Positions 1-9,479 of a stretch of DNA of 47,152 bases are shown here, in pieces; position 1 is the stretch's first letter; every line of letters begins with the position of its first letter. The translations under genes and the position numbers were made by a program. The stretch comes from an uncultured Anaeromyxobacter sp. (lineage in GTDB: Bacteria > Myxococcota > Myxococcia > Myxococcales > Anaeromyxobacteraceae), in assembly GCA_903904005.1 (NCBI GenBank), contig CAIVAR010000181.1, forward strand, positions 1-47,152, read 5' to 3'. Under the pieces are notes generated by a model that was not told the DNA's origin, did not search any database, and saw nothing but the letters and a program-made list of their open reading frames with translations.

Positions 1-617
1 ACGCGGAGCGCGGTCCAGGCCATCATGACACCCGTGGTGAATACCGTGTCGGCGCCGCCGCAGACGGCCACGTCGAGCACGCCCGACCGGATGTGCTGGA
101 AGGCCTGGCCGACGCTGTGGGTCCCGGACGCGCAGGCCCCGTCGACGTTGAAGAGCGGGCCGCCGAGGCCGAACCGGATCGACACGTTGGCGGAGGGGCC
201 GCTGTTCATGGACGAGGGGATGATCATCGGCCCCGAACGCCCCTTCGTGTAGTAGTCGCGGTAGGCGTAGTCGGACGCGGCGAAGCCGCCGATCGAGCTG
301 CCGATCAGCACCGCCGTCTCCTGCCGGTCGACCCCACCCTCGAGGAGGCGCGCCTGCTTCACGGCCTGGGTCGCCGCCACCACGGCCAGCTGGGAGGCGC
401 GGCTGGTGCGGCGAACCTCCTTCACCTCGAAGTACTCGGAGGCGACGTAGCCCTGGACCAGGGCGCCGATGCGGATCGGGAGGGGCGCCAGATCGGGGTC
501 GGTGAGCGCCACCACGCCCGAGTCGCCCCGGACCAGACGCTTCCAGAAGGTCTCGACGTCGCAGCCGAGGGCGCTTGCGACACCCACCCCGGTCACGACG
601 ACGCGTCGTCCGGCCAT
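1..617 (-). CDS. Beta-ketoacyl-ACP synthase II-type (FabF-like), 3' end cut by window edge
   Basis: Condenses acyl-ACP with malonyl-ACP in fatty-acid or polyketide chain elongation in the cytoplasm. I translated the minus strand from the ATG at 615-617. It opens MAGRRVVVTGVGVASALG, the usual thiolase-fold start of KAS II enzymes. About 205 codons are present. The active-site cysteine sits in the DGACASG motif, preceded by the FGLGGPLFNVD stretch, and AVCGGAD follows. The C-terminal half, which carries the two catalytic histidines, lies beyond the window start, so activity cannot be judged. No acyl carrier protein or other fatty-acid gene is visible, so FabF and a secondary-metabolism ketosynthase cannot be separated. 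The start is preceded by a purine-rich AAGGTGGG sequence. It lies 56 bp downstream of the dioxygenase gene on the same strand, with a hairpin between. Confidence 0.9.
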   Translation of the reverse strand, partial: MAGRRVVVTGVGVASALGCDVETFWKRLVRGDSGVVALTDPDLAPLPIRIGALVQGYVASEYFEVKEVRRTSRASQLAVVAATQAVKQARLLEGGVDRQETAVLIGSSIGGFAASDYAYRDYYTKGRSGPMIIPSSMNSGPSANVSIRFGLGGPLFNVDGACASGTHSVGQAFQHIRSGVLDVAVCGGADTVFTTGVMMAWTALR

Positions 618-655
618 CACGGTTCCCACCTTTCCATGCCCGTAACCTATCAGGA

Positions 656-667
656 GCCGGGCCCGGC
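656..667 (-). terminator. Perfect GC palindrome after the dioxygenase gene
   Basis: GCCGGGCCCGGC is a perfect 12-bp palindrome 6 bp beyond the stop of the minus-strand dioxygenase gene and before the ketoacyl synthase start. It has no T-tract on either strand, so it is at most a weak or factor-assisted terminator or an mRNA 3'-end stabiliser. Confidence 0.3.
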
Positions 668-673
668 GCCCCC

Positions 674-1471
674 TCAACCGAGGATCGCCGACCTCATGGA
701 CAGCGATCCCATGTCGAACCCGATGATCGGGAAGCGAACCGCGTCCCCCGCGTCGCTCGCCCCGGCGGCGTAGAGGAGCGGCAGGTAGTGGTCGGGCGTG
801 GGGTGGGCGAGCCGGCCAGCCTCGCCGTCCAGGGCGCGGGCGAGGTGCTCCTCGTCGTGTGCGGACAGCGCGTCGGCGATCCCCTGGTCGAAGGCGCGCG
901 CCCACTCCGGCGTCGCGCGATCCCCCGCCCGCCAGGCCGCGAAGGCGTGGCGCAGGTTGTGGGTGACGTTGCCGCTTGCGAGGAGCAGCACCCCCTCGTC
1001 CCGCAGCGGCGCCAGTGCGCGGCCGATGGCGAGGTGATCCTCCGGAGCGAGCCGCCCGTCGATGCTGAGCTGGACGACCGGGACGTCGGCCCCGGGCCAG
1101 ACGTGGAGGAGCACGCTCCAGGTCCCGTGGTCGAGCCCCCAGTCGGAGTGGAGCGACGCCCGTTCCTCGCCCACGAGCGCCACCGCGCGCCGCGCCAGAG
1201 CCGGGCTCCCGGGGGCCGGGTACTGGACCTGGTAGAGCGCCTCCGGGAACCCGCCGAAGTCGTGGATGGTCTCCGGGCGCTCGTTCGCCGTCGCGAAGGT
1301 TCCCGCCACGTACCAGTGGGCCGAGATGGCGAGGACGGCCTCTGGGCGCGGCAGTTCCGTCCCCAGCCCTCGGAAGGCCCGGCTCCACGCGTTGTCCTCG
1401 ATCGCGTTCATGGGGGAGCCGTGCCCCACGAAGAGGACGGGCATTCGCCCCGGTCTCATTCCTGCAGCCAT
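674..1471 (-). CDS. 4,5-DOPA dioxygenase extradiol family protein (YgiD-like)
   Basis: LigB-family extradiol ring-cleavage dioxygenase of the DODA class, which opens catechol rings such as L-DOPA with one metal ion in the cytoplasm. The protein is 265 residues, normal for the family. It has VGHGSP with His17 near the N-terminus, SAHWY with His52, SGNVTHN with His171, and HPTPDHYLPL with His223 and His228. These match the expected metal and acid-base histidines. I chose the ATG at 1471 because GGAGGTCAA directly precedes it; an open frame runs 41 codons further upstream but is low-complexity and overlaps the divergent RND adaptor gene. That adaptor starts only 41 bp away on the other strand, so the two share a very short promoter region. 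The natural substrate is unknown; bacterial members often act on other catechols. Confidence 0.88.
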   Translation of the reverse strand: MAAGMRPGRMPVLFVGHGSPMNAIEDNAWSRAFRGLGTELPRPEAVLAISAHWYVAGTFATANERPETIHDFGGFPEALYQVQYPAPGSPALARRAVALVGEERASLHSDWGLDHGTWSVLLHVWPGADVPVVQLSIDGRLAPEDHLAIGRALAPLRDEGVLLLASGNVTHNLRHAFAAWRAGDRATPEWARAFDQGIADALSAHDEEHLARALDGEAGRLAHPTPDHYLPLLYAAGASDAGDAVRFPIIGFDMGSLSMRSAILG

Positions 1472-1512
1472 TTGACCTCCAGCCCGGATCCCGTTACCCC
1501 TCACCCTTCTCC

Positions 1513-2673
1513 ATGATCGCCCTCCCCCGCACGATCCGGTACCGCCAGGTCGCCACCCTGGCTTACCTCGCCCTGCTCCCCGTTGTCGCGGCATGCGGTG
1601 GGAAGTCCAGCACCCCCCCCGCGCAGGCTCCGGTCGAGGTGGGCGTGGTCGCCATCCACCCGGCCACCCTCATCCTGACGCGGGAGCTCCCGGGGCGGAC
1701 GGCGCCCTTCCGCGTGGCCGAGGTCCGGGCCCGGGTGAACGGCATCGTGCAGAAGCGGCTCTTCGCCGAGGGCAGCGACGTGAAGGCGGGGCAGAAGCTC
1801 TTCCTCATCGACCCGGCCGCCTACGAGGCCGCGCTCGACGGCGCAAAGGCCGCCCTGGCCCGCGCCGAGGCCACCCTGGCCAACTCCGGGGTCGTGGCCG
1901 GTCGGCATGCCGATCTCATCAAGACCAACGTGGTGAGCCAGCAGGACCACGACAACGCCATGGCCGCGCTCAAGACCGCCACGGCCGACGTGGCCGCGGC
2001 GCGCGCCGCCGAGCAGACCGCCCGCATCAACCTCGGCTACACCACGGTGACCGCCCCGGTGTCGGGGCGCATCGGCCGATCGGCGGTGACCGAGGGGGCC
2101 TACGTGCAGGCGGCGCAGGCCACGCTGCTCGCCACCGTGCAACAGATCAACCCCATGTACGTGGACCTGACCCAGTCGGCCGACGAGGTCCTGCGGCTGC
2201 GGCGGGACATGGAGAGCGGCAAGCTCCAGGGCTCGGACAAGGGGCAGGCCCGGGTCCGGCTGGTCACCGACGACGGGCGCGAGTATCCCCTCGTCGGCAC
2301 CCTCCAGTTCGCCGAGCTCACCGTCGACCCGGGAACCGGGTCGATCGCGCTTCGGGCCCTCTTCCCGAATCCGAAGGGGGAGCTCCTCCCCGGCATGTTC
2401 GTGCGCGCGCGGCTCGAGGAGGGGGTGAGCCCGCAGGCGTTGCTCGTGCCGCAGGTGGGCGTCACCCGCGACCAGAAGGGGCTGCCGGTGGCGATGGTGG
2501 TGAACGCGGAGAAGAAGGTGGAGCGGCGGCAGCTGGTCACCGACCGGGCCGTCGGGAACGCCTGGCTGGTCACCGACGGCATCCGCCCCGGGGACCTGGT
2601 GATCGTCGAGGGACTGCAGAAGGTCCGGCCGGGCACGCTGGTCAACCCGGTCCCGGCCGCCGCCGCGAAGTAG
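1513..2673 (+). CDS. RND efflux periplasmic adaptor lipoprotein (AcrA/MexA-like)
   Basis: Membrane-fusion subunit that links an inner-membrane RND pump to an outer-membrane channel. 386 residues, usual for the family. An N-terminal signal ends in a lipobox (PVVAAC, lipidated Cys28), followed by a short linker, the barrel-sandwich half-motif FRVAEVRARVNGIV, a coiled-coil hairpin (about residues 100-165, AAYEAALDGAKAALARAEATL), the second lipoyl half TVTAPVSGRIGRSAV, and a beta-barrel with VPQVGVTRD. The ATG at 1513 has no clear Shine-Dalgarno, but it is the only start that leaves a complete lipoprotein signal. The pump gene follows after 9 bp. Divergent from the extradiol dioxygenase; no dedicated repressor is adjacent. 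Confidence 0.94.
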   Translation: MIALPRTIRYRQVATLAYLALLPVVAACGGKSSTPPAQAPVEVGVVAIHPATLILTRELPGRTAPFRVAEVRARVNGIVQKRLFAEGSDVKAGQKLFLIDPAAYEAALDGAKAALARAEATLANSGVVAGRHADLIKTNVVSQQDHDNAMAALKTATADVAAARAAEQTARINLGYTTVTAPVSGRIGRSAVTEGAYVQAAQATLLATVQQINPMYVDLTQSADEVLRLRRDMESGKLQGSDKGQARVRLVTDDGREYPLVGTLQFAELTVDPGTGSIALRALFPNPKGELLPGMFVRARLEEGVSPQALLVPQVGVTRDQKGLPVAMVVNAEKKVERRQLVTDRAVGNAWLVTDGIRPGDLVIVEGLQKVRPGTLVNPVPAAAAK

Positions 2674-2682
2674 GGAGTCCCC

Positions 2683-5600
2683 GTGGCCCGGTTCTTCATC
2701 GAACGACCGATCTTCGCCTGGGTGCTCGGCATCCTGGTGATGCTGGCCGGGGCGCTCGCCATCCTGCGCCTCCCGGTCTCGCAGTACCCGGCCATCGCGC
2801 CGCTGGCGGTCAGCGTCACCACCTCGTACCCGGGCGCCTCCGCCAAGACGCTCGAGGACACGGTCACCCAGGTGATCGAGCAGCGGATGAACGGGCTCGA
2901 CAACCTCCGCTACATGACCTCGTCGTCCGACTCGGCCGGCAACGCCCAGGTCATCCTCACCTTCGACGCCGGGACCGATCCCGACATCGCCCAGGTCCAG
3001 GTGCAGAACAAGCTGGCGCTCGCCATCCCGAGCCTTCCCCAGGACGTGCAGCGCCAGGGCGTGAAGGTCGCGAAGTCGGTCTCCAACTTCATGCTGATCG
3101 TCGGCCTCGTGTCCGAGGACGGGTCGATGACCCGCAACGACATCTCCGACTACGCCTACTCGACCCTGCAGGACCCCATCAGCCGGGTCTCCGGCGTCGG
3201 CGAGGTGACCACCTTCGGCTCCCAGTACGCGATGCGGATCTGGCTCGACCCCGCCCGGCTCGCCAAGTACCGGATGACGCCCATCGACGTCTCGAACGCG
3301 CTGCAGGCCCAGAACGCGCAGGTGTCGGCGGGGCAGCTCGGCGGCCTGCCGGCGGTCGAGGGGCAGCGGCTCACCGCCACCATCACCGCCCAGACCCGCC
3401 TCCAGACCCCGGAGCAGTTCCGCGCCGTCCTGCTGCGCGTGAACCCCGACGGGTCTCGGGTCCTCCTCGGCGACGTGGCCCGGGTGGAGCTCGGCGGCGA
3501 GTCGTCGGAGATCGAGACCTTCATCAACGGCCGCCCCTCCTCCGGCATCGGCGTGCGGCTCGCCGCCGGCGCCAACGCCCTCCAGACCGCGAGCGCGGTG
3601 CGGACCCGGGTCGACGAGCTCGCGAAGTTCTTCCCGCCGGGGCTCAAGGTGACCTACCCCGTCGACACCATCCCCTTCGTGCGCCTCTCCATCGAGGAGG
3701 TGCTGAAGACGCTCCTCGAGGCCATCGTCCTCGTCTTCCTGGTGATGTTCGTGTTCCTGCAGAACTTCCGGGCCACGCTCATCCCCACCATCGCGGTGCC
3801 GGTGGTGCTCCTCGGCACCATGGGCGTTCTCGCCGCATTCGGCTTCGGTATCAACACGCTCACCATGTTCGGGATGGTGCTGGCGATCGGCCTGCTGGTG
3901 GACGACGCCATCGTGGTGGTGGAGAACGTCGAGCGCGTCATGAGCGAGGAGGGGCTCTCCCCCCGCTCGGCCACCCGCAAGTCGATGACCCAGATCACCG
4001 GGGCGCTCGTCGGCATCGCGCTGGTGCTCGCCGCGGTCTTCGTGCCCATGGCCTTCTTCCCCGGGTCGGTGGGGGTCATCTACCGGCAGTTCTCCATCAC
4101 CATCGTCTCCTCGATGGTGCTCTCGGTGCTGGTCGCGCTCACCCTCACGCCGGCGCTCTGCGCCACCCTGCTGAAGCCGGTGGAGAAGGGGCACGGCCAG
4201 GCGAAGCGCGGGTTCTTCGGCTGGTTCAACCGGTTCTACGACCGCGGCGCCGGCCGCTACCAGCAGGCCGTCGAGTTCCTGCTGCGCCGACGCGTTCGCG
4301 GGATGATCGCCTACGCGGTGCTGGTGGCCGTGCTGGCGGTGGCCTTCACCCGGCTGCCCACCGGGTTCCTGCCGCAGGAGGACCAGGGGCTCATGTACGC
4401 CCAGATCGTGCTCCCCCCCGGCAGCACGCTCGAGATGACCAAGAAGACCCTGGAGAAGATCTCCAACCACCTCCTCACCGAGGAGAAGGAGGCGATCGAG
4501 TCGGTGATGTCGATCGCCGGGTTCAACTTCGGCTCGCGCGGCCAGAACGCCGGCGTGGGGTTCATCCGCCTGCGCCCGTGGGACGAGCGCCCGGGGGTGC
4601 GGCTGCGCGCCGACACGGTGGCCGCGCGCGCGCAGAAGGCCTTCGCCGGGATCAAGGAGGCGAACGTCTTCGTCTTCACGCCCCCGGCGGTCACCGAGCT
4701 CGGCAACGCCACCGGCTTCGAGCTTCAGCTCCAGGATCGCGCCGGCCTGGGTCACGACGCGCTCATGGCCGCGCGCAACCAGCTCCTCGACCTGGCCCGC
4801 AAGGACCCGCGCCTCGCCAAGGTGCGCCCCTCCGGCCTGGAGGACACGCCCCAGTTCGTCATCGACGTGGACCAGGAGAAGGCGGTGGCGCTGGGCGTCT
4901 CGCTCGCCGACGTGAACCAGACGCTCGCCTCGACCTGGGGCGTCGCCTACGTCAACGACTTCCTCGACAAGGGGCGGACCAAGCGCGTCTACATGCAGGC
5001 CGACGCCCCGTTTCGCATGAACCCGCAGGACCTCGACCGCTGGTACGTCCGCAACCGGGTCGGGGAGATGGTCCCCTTCTCGGCCATCGCCACCAGCCGC
5101 TGGACCTTCGGCCCCCCCAAGCTGGAGCGCTTCAACGGCATCCCGGCGGTGGCCATCCAGGGGGAGCCGTCGGCCGGCCACAGCTCCGGCGAGGCCATGT
5201 CGGCGCTCGAGGCGATCGTGTCCCGGCTCCCGCCCGGGATCGGCTTCGAGTGGTCGGGGCTCTCCTACGAGGAGCGGGCCTCCGGCGCCAACGCGCCGCT
5301 GCTCTACGCCATCTCGCTCTTGGTGGTCTTCCTGTGCCTGGCCGCCCTCTACGAGAGCTGGTCGATCCCGGTCTCGGTCATGCTCGTCGTCCCGCTCGGC
5401 GTGCTCGGCGCGGTGTTCGGGATGCTCATCCGCGGGCTCACCAACGACGTCTTCTTCCAGGTGGGGCTCCTCACCACCGTGGGGCTCTCGGCCAAGAACG
5501 CCATCCTCATCGTCGAGTTCGCCAAGGAGCTCCACGAGCGGGGCAAGAGCGCGGTGGAGGCGGCCATCGAGGCCGCCCGCATGCGGCTGCGCCCCATCCT

Positions 5601-5883
5601 CATGACGTCGCTCGCCTTCATCCTCGGCGTGCTCCCGCTGGCCATCGCCCACGGGGCGGGCGCGGGCGGGCAGGTCGCCATCGGCACCGCGGTGATCGGC
5701 GGCATGCTCACGGCCACCGCGCTCGCCATCCTCTTCGTCCCGCTCTTCTTCGTGCTCATCGCGCGTCGGACCCGGCCGCCGGAGCCGCGCCGGGAGCCCA
5801 ACGATCCGGACGCCGATGCCCGCGCGGAGGAGCTCGCGGAGCGGGTCCGGCAGCTGGCCGCGGCGGGGGTGCCGCGCGGGTAG
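2683..5883 (+). CDS. RND multidrug efflux pump, HAE1 family (AcrB/MexB-like)
   Basis: Proton-driven trimeric inner-membrane exporter of hydrophobic and amphiphilic compounds. 1066 residues with a GTG start preceded by GGGAG. The N-terminus [18 protein letters not shown] is the classic first helix. Residues Asp407-Asp408 in [13 protein letters not shown] fall at exactly the numbering of the E. coli AcrB proton-relay pair, and Lys938 in [13 protein letters not shown] corresponds to AcrB Lys940. Two large periplasmic loops and twelve helices are evident. It forms an operon with the adaptor 9 bp upstream. There is no TolC/OprM-type outer-membrane factor on either side, so a channel encoded elsewhere must be used. 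Its TAG stop abuts the convergent HD-protein stop with no spacer (TAGCTA). Confidence 0.96.
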   Translation: MARFFIERPIFAWVLGILVMLAGALAILRLPVSQYPAIAPLAVSVTTSYPGASAKTLEDTVTQVIEQRMNGLDNLRYMTSSSDSAGNAQVILTFDAGTDPDIAQVQVQNKLALAIPSLPQDVQRQGVKVAKSVSNFMLIVGLVSEDGSMTRNDISDYAYSTLQDPISRVSGVGEVTTFGSQYAMRIWLDPARLAKYRMTPIDVSNALQAQNAQVSAGQLGGLPAVEGQRLTATITAQTRLQTPEQFRAVLLRVNPDGSRVLLGDVARVELGGESSEIETFINGRPSSGIGVRLAAGANALQTASAVRTRVDELAKFFPPGLKVTYPVDTIPFVRLSIEEVLKTLLEAIVLVFLVMFVFLQNFRATLIPTIAVPVVLLGTMGVLAAFGFGINTLTMFGMVLAIGLLVDDAIVVVENVERVMSEEGLSPRSATRKSMTQITGALVGIALVLAAVFVPMAFFPGSVGVIYRQFSITIVSSMVLSVLVALTLTPALCATLLKPVEKGHGQAKRGFFGWFNRFYDRGAGRYQQAVEFLLRRRVRGMIAYAVLVAVLAVAFTRLPTGFLPQEDQGLMYAQIVLPPGSTLEMTKKTLEKISNHLLTEEKEAIESVMSIAGFNFGSRGQNAGVGFIRLRPWDERPGVRLRADTVAARAQKAFAGIKEANVFVFTPPAVTELGNATGFELQLQDRAGLGHDALMAARNQLLDLARKDPRLAKVRPSGLEDTPQFVIDVDQEKAVALGVSLADVNQTLASTWGVAYVNDFLDKGRTKRVYMQADAPFRMNPQDLDRWYVRNRVGEMVPFSAIATSRWTFGPPKLERFNGIPAVAIQGEPSAGHSSGEAMSALEAIVSRLPPGIGFEWSGLSYEERASGANAPLLYAISLLVVFLCLAALYESWSIPVSVMLVVPLGVLGAVFGMLIRGLTNDVFFQVGLLTTVGLSAKNAILIVEFAKELHERGKSAVEAAIEAARMRLRPILMTSLAFILGVLPLAIAHGAGAGGQVAIGTAVIGGMLTATALAILFVPLFFVLIARRTRPPEPRREPNDPDADARAEELAERVRQLAAAGVPRG

Positions 5884-7002
5884 CTAACCGCCCGACGCCC
5901 GTGCCTGCTCGAGCCTCGAGAGGAGCTCGACGAGTGCCGGGTCGAGGAAGGAGCCGGTCCGGGTCCGCAGCACCGCCAGCGCCTCCGGGAGCCGCACGTC
6001 CGGCAGGACGCGGATGGTCTCCCAGCTGTCGGCCACCGCGACCACGCGTGCCGGGGCCGCGGGCATGCGGGACGGGCCGGTAGACGGGGCCGCGGGCGCC
6101 CGGTCGAACCGGAGGTGGTGCTCGAGGGCGACCAGCACGGCGACGTCCGGCACCCCGTCGAGCCCGGCGATGCGCGCCGCTCCCCGGACCGGGTGGAGGT
6201 GGCGCCTGCGGGCCTGGTTTTCCCCCGCCACTCCGGGCTCCAGGTGGCCGACGTCGTGCAGCAGTCCGGCGAGGGCGAGGTCCTCGAGCGCCTTTCCCTC
6301 GATGCGGAGCGCGCGCGCGAGGCGGGTGGTCGTGAGCGCCACCCCGAGCCCGTGGAGGAACTCCTGGTCGTCGGCCCGGACCCCCTCGAGCCCCTCCAGG
6401 TCGATGGTGCCGGTCCCGGCGCTGCGGGCCAGCCGCGCGACGAGTTGCCGGAGCTGGTCGATCCGCGACACGCCACCGGCGGCGACGGCCGCGAACTCCG
6501 CTCGCGCGCCCTGCACCTGCTCGGCTGTGACGGCGTGCCCCGGACCGACGGCCGCCGCGCCTGCGCCGCCGGGCGTCTCCGGTGCATCGCCGGTCGAGTA
6601 GCCCCCGCGCCCCACCTGCAGGTGGGGTGTCGAGGCCGCTCCTCTCGCCGCCAGGCAATCGTCGAGGAAGCCCCCGAGCTCGACGGCGTCGAGCCCGAGT
6701 AGGAGCGTCAGCCCCCCGATGTCGTTCCGCTGGAAGGCCCGGACGAGCCCGCGCGCCCAGGAGGCGTCGTCGGGGACCGGCTGGCGGTCGACGAGGAGGT
6801 GCCCCTCGACGAGGATGACCGAGACCTCCGCCGTGCCCGTGTACGCGCACCACGCGTCGAAGGCCGCCAGGACCCGTTCGAGCGCCTGCGCGACCTGGGG
6901 GTGGTCCTTGGCGTAGGACGCGCGCAGGTGGAAGAGGGCGCCGAGGTCGGCCACCAGGCGAAGGGTGCGATCGGCGCGGCCGGTACCGGCAGGGAGGCTC
7001 AC
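5884..7002 (-). CDS. Degenerate HD-GYP-type HD domain protein
   Basis: 372 residues. The N-terminal part (about 1-130) is an uncharacterised region with a VILVEGHLLVDRQPV stretch. The C-terminal half has an HD-superfamily core: LLHDVGHLEPG with His249-Asp250, then LEHHLRFD, then VVAVADSWETIR, in the order seen in HD-GYP cyclic-di-GMP phosphodiesterases. However, the HDxGK lysine is His-Leu and the GYP tripeptide after HH is absent (RAPAAP), so it may be a sensor or effector rather than an active phosphodiesterase. The GTG start overlaps the TGA of the HEAT-repeat gene by 4 bp (GTGA), so the two are translationally coupled and probably act together. Cytoplasmic; no signal or membrane segment seen. 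Confidence 0.75.
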   Translation of the reverse strand: MSLPAGTGRADRTLRLVADLGALFHLRASYAKDHPQVAQALERVLAAFDAWCAYTGTAEVSVILVEGHLLVDRQPVPDDASWARGLVRAFQRNDIGGLTLLLGLDAVELGGFLDDCLAARGAASTPHLQVGRGGYSTGDAPETPGGAGAAAVGPGHAVTAEQVQGARAEFAAVAAGGVSRIDQLRQLVARLARSAGTGTIDLEGLEGVRADDQEFLHGLGVALTTTRLARALRIEGKALEDLALAGLLHDVGHLEPGVAGENQARRRHLHPVRGAARIAGLDGVPDVAVLVALEHHLRFDRAPAAPSTGPSRMPAAPARVVAVADSWETIRVLPDVRLPEALAVLRTRTGSFLDPALVELLSRLEQARASGG

Positions 7003-8945
7003 GGGGCACCCCCGGGGCCCGGCCCCATCGCGCTGCTGAGCCTGCGGATCTCCGCGTCTCGGGAGCGCAGTCCGGCCTCGATCCAGGCGCCGTACGACTC
7101 CTCCGGGTAGGCGGGAAGCGTGCGGTAGAGCTCGCGACGCTCCTCGATCGCGGGGGGAAAGAGCTGGAACCTGGCACGGAAGCGTCCGAGCCCCTCGAGC
7201 GCCCGGGGGTCGCCGATCGCCGCCAGCGCCCGGATGGCCTTGAGCCGTACGGCGCGCCGCTTGCCGAACGTGTCGCGGGAGGAGAGGTAGTCGACGATCG
7301 GATCGATGGCCTCGGTGATCCCGTACTTGCCGGCGAGTTCCATCGCGGCCTCCGCCTGGCGCAGGTCGGCGTCGTGGAGCGCGGTGCGCAGGAGGCGGCT
7401 CGGCGCCTCGCGGTCGAAGGCGAACAGGTTGTGGATCGCCTCCAGCCGGACCCGGAGGTCCGGGTGCTCGACACAGCGGCGAACCGCAGGGACCGACTTG
7501 GCGTCGCCGACGCGACGGAGCAGCAGGAGCATGTTGCGGACCACGTACCAGCGGGGGTCGGAGAGGAGGGCCTCGGCGTCGCGCGCCACGACCGGACCCA
7601 GCTTCGAGAGCAGTTCGAGCAGGCGGAAGCGCATCCGCCGGTTCTCGGTCCGGGCGAGGACGTCCAGCAGGTGGCGCACCGCCGCCGCGTCCATGTGCTG
7701 GACGAGCGTGGGGACGAGGGAGAGGGTCTCGTCGGGAAGCTCGGCGAGCGACGCGGCGAGCGCCTCGACCGATCCGCTGGAGGAGAGCCGGCCGGCGGAG
7801 GCCCGGAAGGCCGCCGCGCCCTCCCCCACCCCGGCGGCGCGGCGCTGCACCCGCTCGAGGAGGGTCAGCGCCTGGGGAACCCGCCCTCCGGACAGCAGGC
7901 TGCGGTGGCCGGCCTCGAACCGACGGAGGATCGGTGGGATGGCCCCGGGAGGCACCTCCGCGCGCTCGGCCAGATCGAGCAGGGCCGCGGACGGATCCCG
8001 CTCGAGACCGGGGTCGCTGAGTTCCCGGCGGACCTTCTCAGCGGCCGGGGAGAGGGGCAGGTCGGCGGGATCGTCCGTCAACTCGAGCAGGGGCGCGAGC
8101 GCGGCCGGCGCGGGCGCGACGGCGCGCAGGGTGTCGAGGTCGTCGGTGGCGAAGGCGCGTCGGAGGACGGCGAGCCGCGCGGGCGCGATCGGCTCGGGAA
8201 CCGGCACCGCTGCAGCGTCCTCCCCCCGCTTGCGGGACGTGGCCGCCTCGATGGCCTGCCGCAGTTCCATGGCGGCCGCGGCGGGGAGCGACTCGGCGAG
8301 CAGGTTCAGGGCCTCCGCGCCCCACCCGGCCGCGGCCTCGGTCTCGCCCCCGGTCTCGAAGAGGAGCTGCAGCAGGTCGGCGCCGCTCCGTCCCGAGCCG
8401 ACCCAGTCCGAGAGCGCGCTCGCGGGGATGGCGCCGCTCGCGAGGAGGCGGCGGAGCACCCGCTCGGGGAGCGCCCCCGCCTCCGGAGCGGTGGGCTCCT
8501 CGTCCCCCTCGACGAGGGACAGCGCGGAGAAGTCGAGGTCGCTCACGCGGACGTGGACGAGCCCCGCGGCCGCCAGCTCTGCCGCGAAGGAGCCAGCTTC
8601 ACCCGCGGTCCGGGCGTCGATCGCCAGGCCCCGCAGGAAGGTCTCCAGCTCCGCGGCGGTCACCCCGGGGTCGAGGAGCAGGCCGGCGGCCCGGCGACGG
8701 CGGAGCAGCTTCGCGAGGTGTGCCGCGGGGGGAGAGGTGAACCTCCGATCCTCCCACAGGAGCGCATCCCGCGCCGCGCCGAGCTCCACCGGCCCGATGA
8801 GCGCGAGGAGGGCCGTGACCGACGCATGGGCCTGGGCGAGGCTGGTCCCGGCCGACGGGTGGCCGGGCGGGTAGGACGCGACGCTGCGTCCGGCCACGGC
8901 CAGATCGCGGAACACGTCCCTGAATCGGTCCCCCCTCGGATCCAC
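6999..8945 (-). CDS. HEAT-repeat domain protein
   Basis: 648 residues with the GTG start at 8945, chosen because GGAAGG lies six bases upstream; an in-frame ATG at 8975 lacks a ribosome site. The C-terminal third carries helical repeats of HEAT type: units such as ARDAEALLSDPRWYVVRNML, RRCVEHPDLRVRLEAIHNLF and RALAAIGDPRALEGL show the aspartate/arginine/alanine spacing of PBS-HEAT repeats. The first 400 residues are Ala/Leu-rich and helical with no catalytic motif I recognise. Such proteins are scaffolds. The coupling to the downstream HD protein (4-bp overlap) suggests a partner, and the same layout of a HEAT protein plus an HD-type c-di-GMP-like protein fits a signalling scaffold. No signal peptide. 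Function is not established. Confidence 0.75.
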   Translation of the reverse strand: MDPRGDRFRDVFRDLAVAGRSVASYPPGHPSAGTSLAQAHASVTALLALIGPVELGAARDALLWEDRRFTSPPAAHLAKLLRRRRAAGLLLDPGVTAAELETFLRGLAIDARTAGEAGSFAAELAAAGLVHVRVSDLDFSALSLVEGDEEPTAPEAGALPERVLRRLLASGAIPASALSDWVGSGRSGADLLQLLFETGGETEAAAGWGAEALNLLAESLPAAAAMELRQAIEAATSRKRGEDAAAVPVPEPIAPARLAVLRRAFATDDLDTLRAVAPAPAALAPLLELTDDPADLPLSPAAEKVRRELSDPGLERDPSAALLDLAERAEVPPGAIPPILRRFEAGHRSLLSGGRVPQALTLLERVQRRAAGVGEGAAAFRASAGRLSSSGSVEALAASLAELPDETLSLVPTLVQHMDAAAVRHLLDVLARTENRRMRFRLLELLSKLGPVVARDAEALLSDPRWYVVRNMLLLLRRVGDAKSVPAVRRCVEHPDLRVRLEAIHNLFAFDREAPSRLLRTALHDADLRQAEAAMELAGKYGITEAIDPIVDYLSSRDTFGKRRAVRLKAIRALAAIGDPRALEGLGRFRARFQLFPPAIEERRELYRTLPAYPEESYGAWIEAGLRSRDAEIRRLSSAMGPGPGGAP

Positions 8946-9003
8946 GACTGCCTTCCTGCCGTCGGGCTGCCGCATCTTACGTCGGTCGGCGCCCTTTTCC
9001 ACG

Positions 9004-9032
9004 TTGCGCCCGGAGCCCGATGCGGGTAGATG
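9004..9032 (+). promoter_or_regulatory. Possible promoter of the MarR/MFS operon
   Basis: TTGCGC at 9004-9009 and TAGATG at 9027-9032 are separated by 17 bp. The -10-like element is followed by six bases and then an ATG at 9039, so the MarR protein could be read from a leaderless mRNA beginning MDRIACICT. The last base of the -10 does not match the consensus. Confidence 0.3.
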
Positions 9033-9479
9033 CCCGCAATGGACCGCATCGCCTGCATCTGCACCAACGTCCGCCGGGCCGCGCTCGCGCTGACCTCGGT
9101 CTACGACGAGGCCCTCGCCCCCCACGGTCTCAAGGTCACCCAGTTCTCGCTCCTTCGGGCCGTCGAGCGGCACGGGCGACCCAGCCTCACCGCGCTGGCC
9201 GAGGCCACCGGGCTCGACCGCAGCACGCTCGGCCGGAACCTTCGGCTGCTCGAGGCGGCCGGGCTCGTGCGGCTCTCCCCCGGCGAGGACCAGCGCGAAC
9301 GGGCCGTGGCCCTCTCCCCGGAGGGAAGCACCCGGGTCCACGCGGCCGCCCGGACCTGGCGGCGGCTCCAGGACTCCCTCGCGGACTCCCTGGGCGACGA
9401 GGCCGGGCGACTCGTGGCCGCGGCCGAGCGGGTGACGGCGATGGCGCGCCCCGGACGCGTGCAGGGAGAGCTGCGATGA
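9030..9479 (+). CDS. MarR family transcriptional regulator
   Basis: Winged-helix repressor, 149 residues from the ATG at 9030, or 146 from the ATG at 9039. The helix-turn-helix spans about residues 48-80 (SLTALAEATGLDRSTLGRN), followed by the wing LVRLSPGEDQRERAVALSPEG, with the DxRxR-like acidic/basic loop typical of MarR. Two cysteines near the N-terminus (ACICT) could be redox- or metal-sensitive, which is speculative. It overlaps the MFS gene by 4 bp (ATGA), so it very likely controls its own operon in response to a ligand exported or imported by that transporter. The upstream gap to the divergent HEAT gene is 84 bp. Confidence 0.92.
   Translation: MPAMDRIACICTNVRRAALALTSVYDEALAPHGLKVTQFSLLRAVERHGRPSLTALAEATGLDRSTLGRNLRLLEAAGLVRLSPGEDQRERAVALSPEGSTRVHAAARTWRRLQDSLADSLGDEAGRLVAAAERVTAMARPGRVQGELR

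Noticed and set aside
1501-5652. A 1383-codon open frame on the minus strand over the RND genes
   Set aside because: It is an antisense shadow of the real plus-strand pump and adaptor genes, created by high third-position GC; its product is low-complexity and matches no family.
5878-5890. Abutting stops TAGCTA, and the shared CTAG at 34118-34121, as a functional element
   Set aside because: Tail-to-tail stop palindromes arise easily in compact genomes; I saw no further structure.
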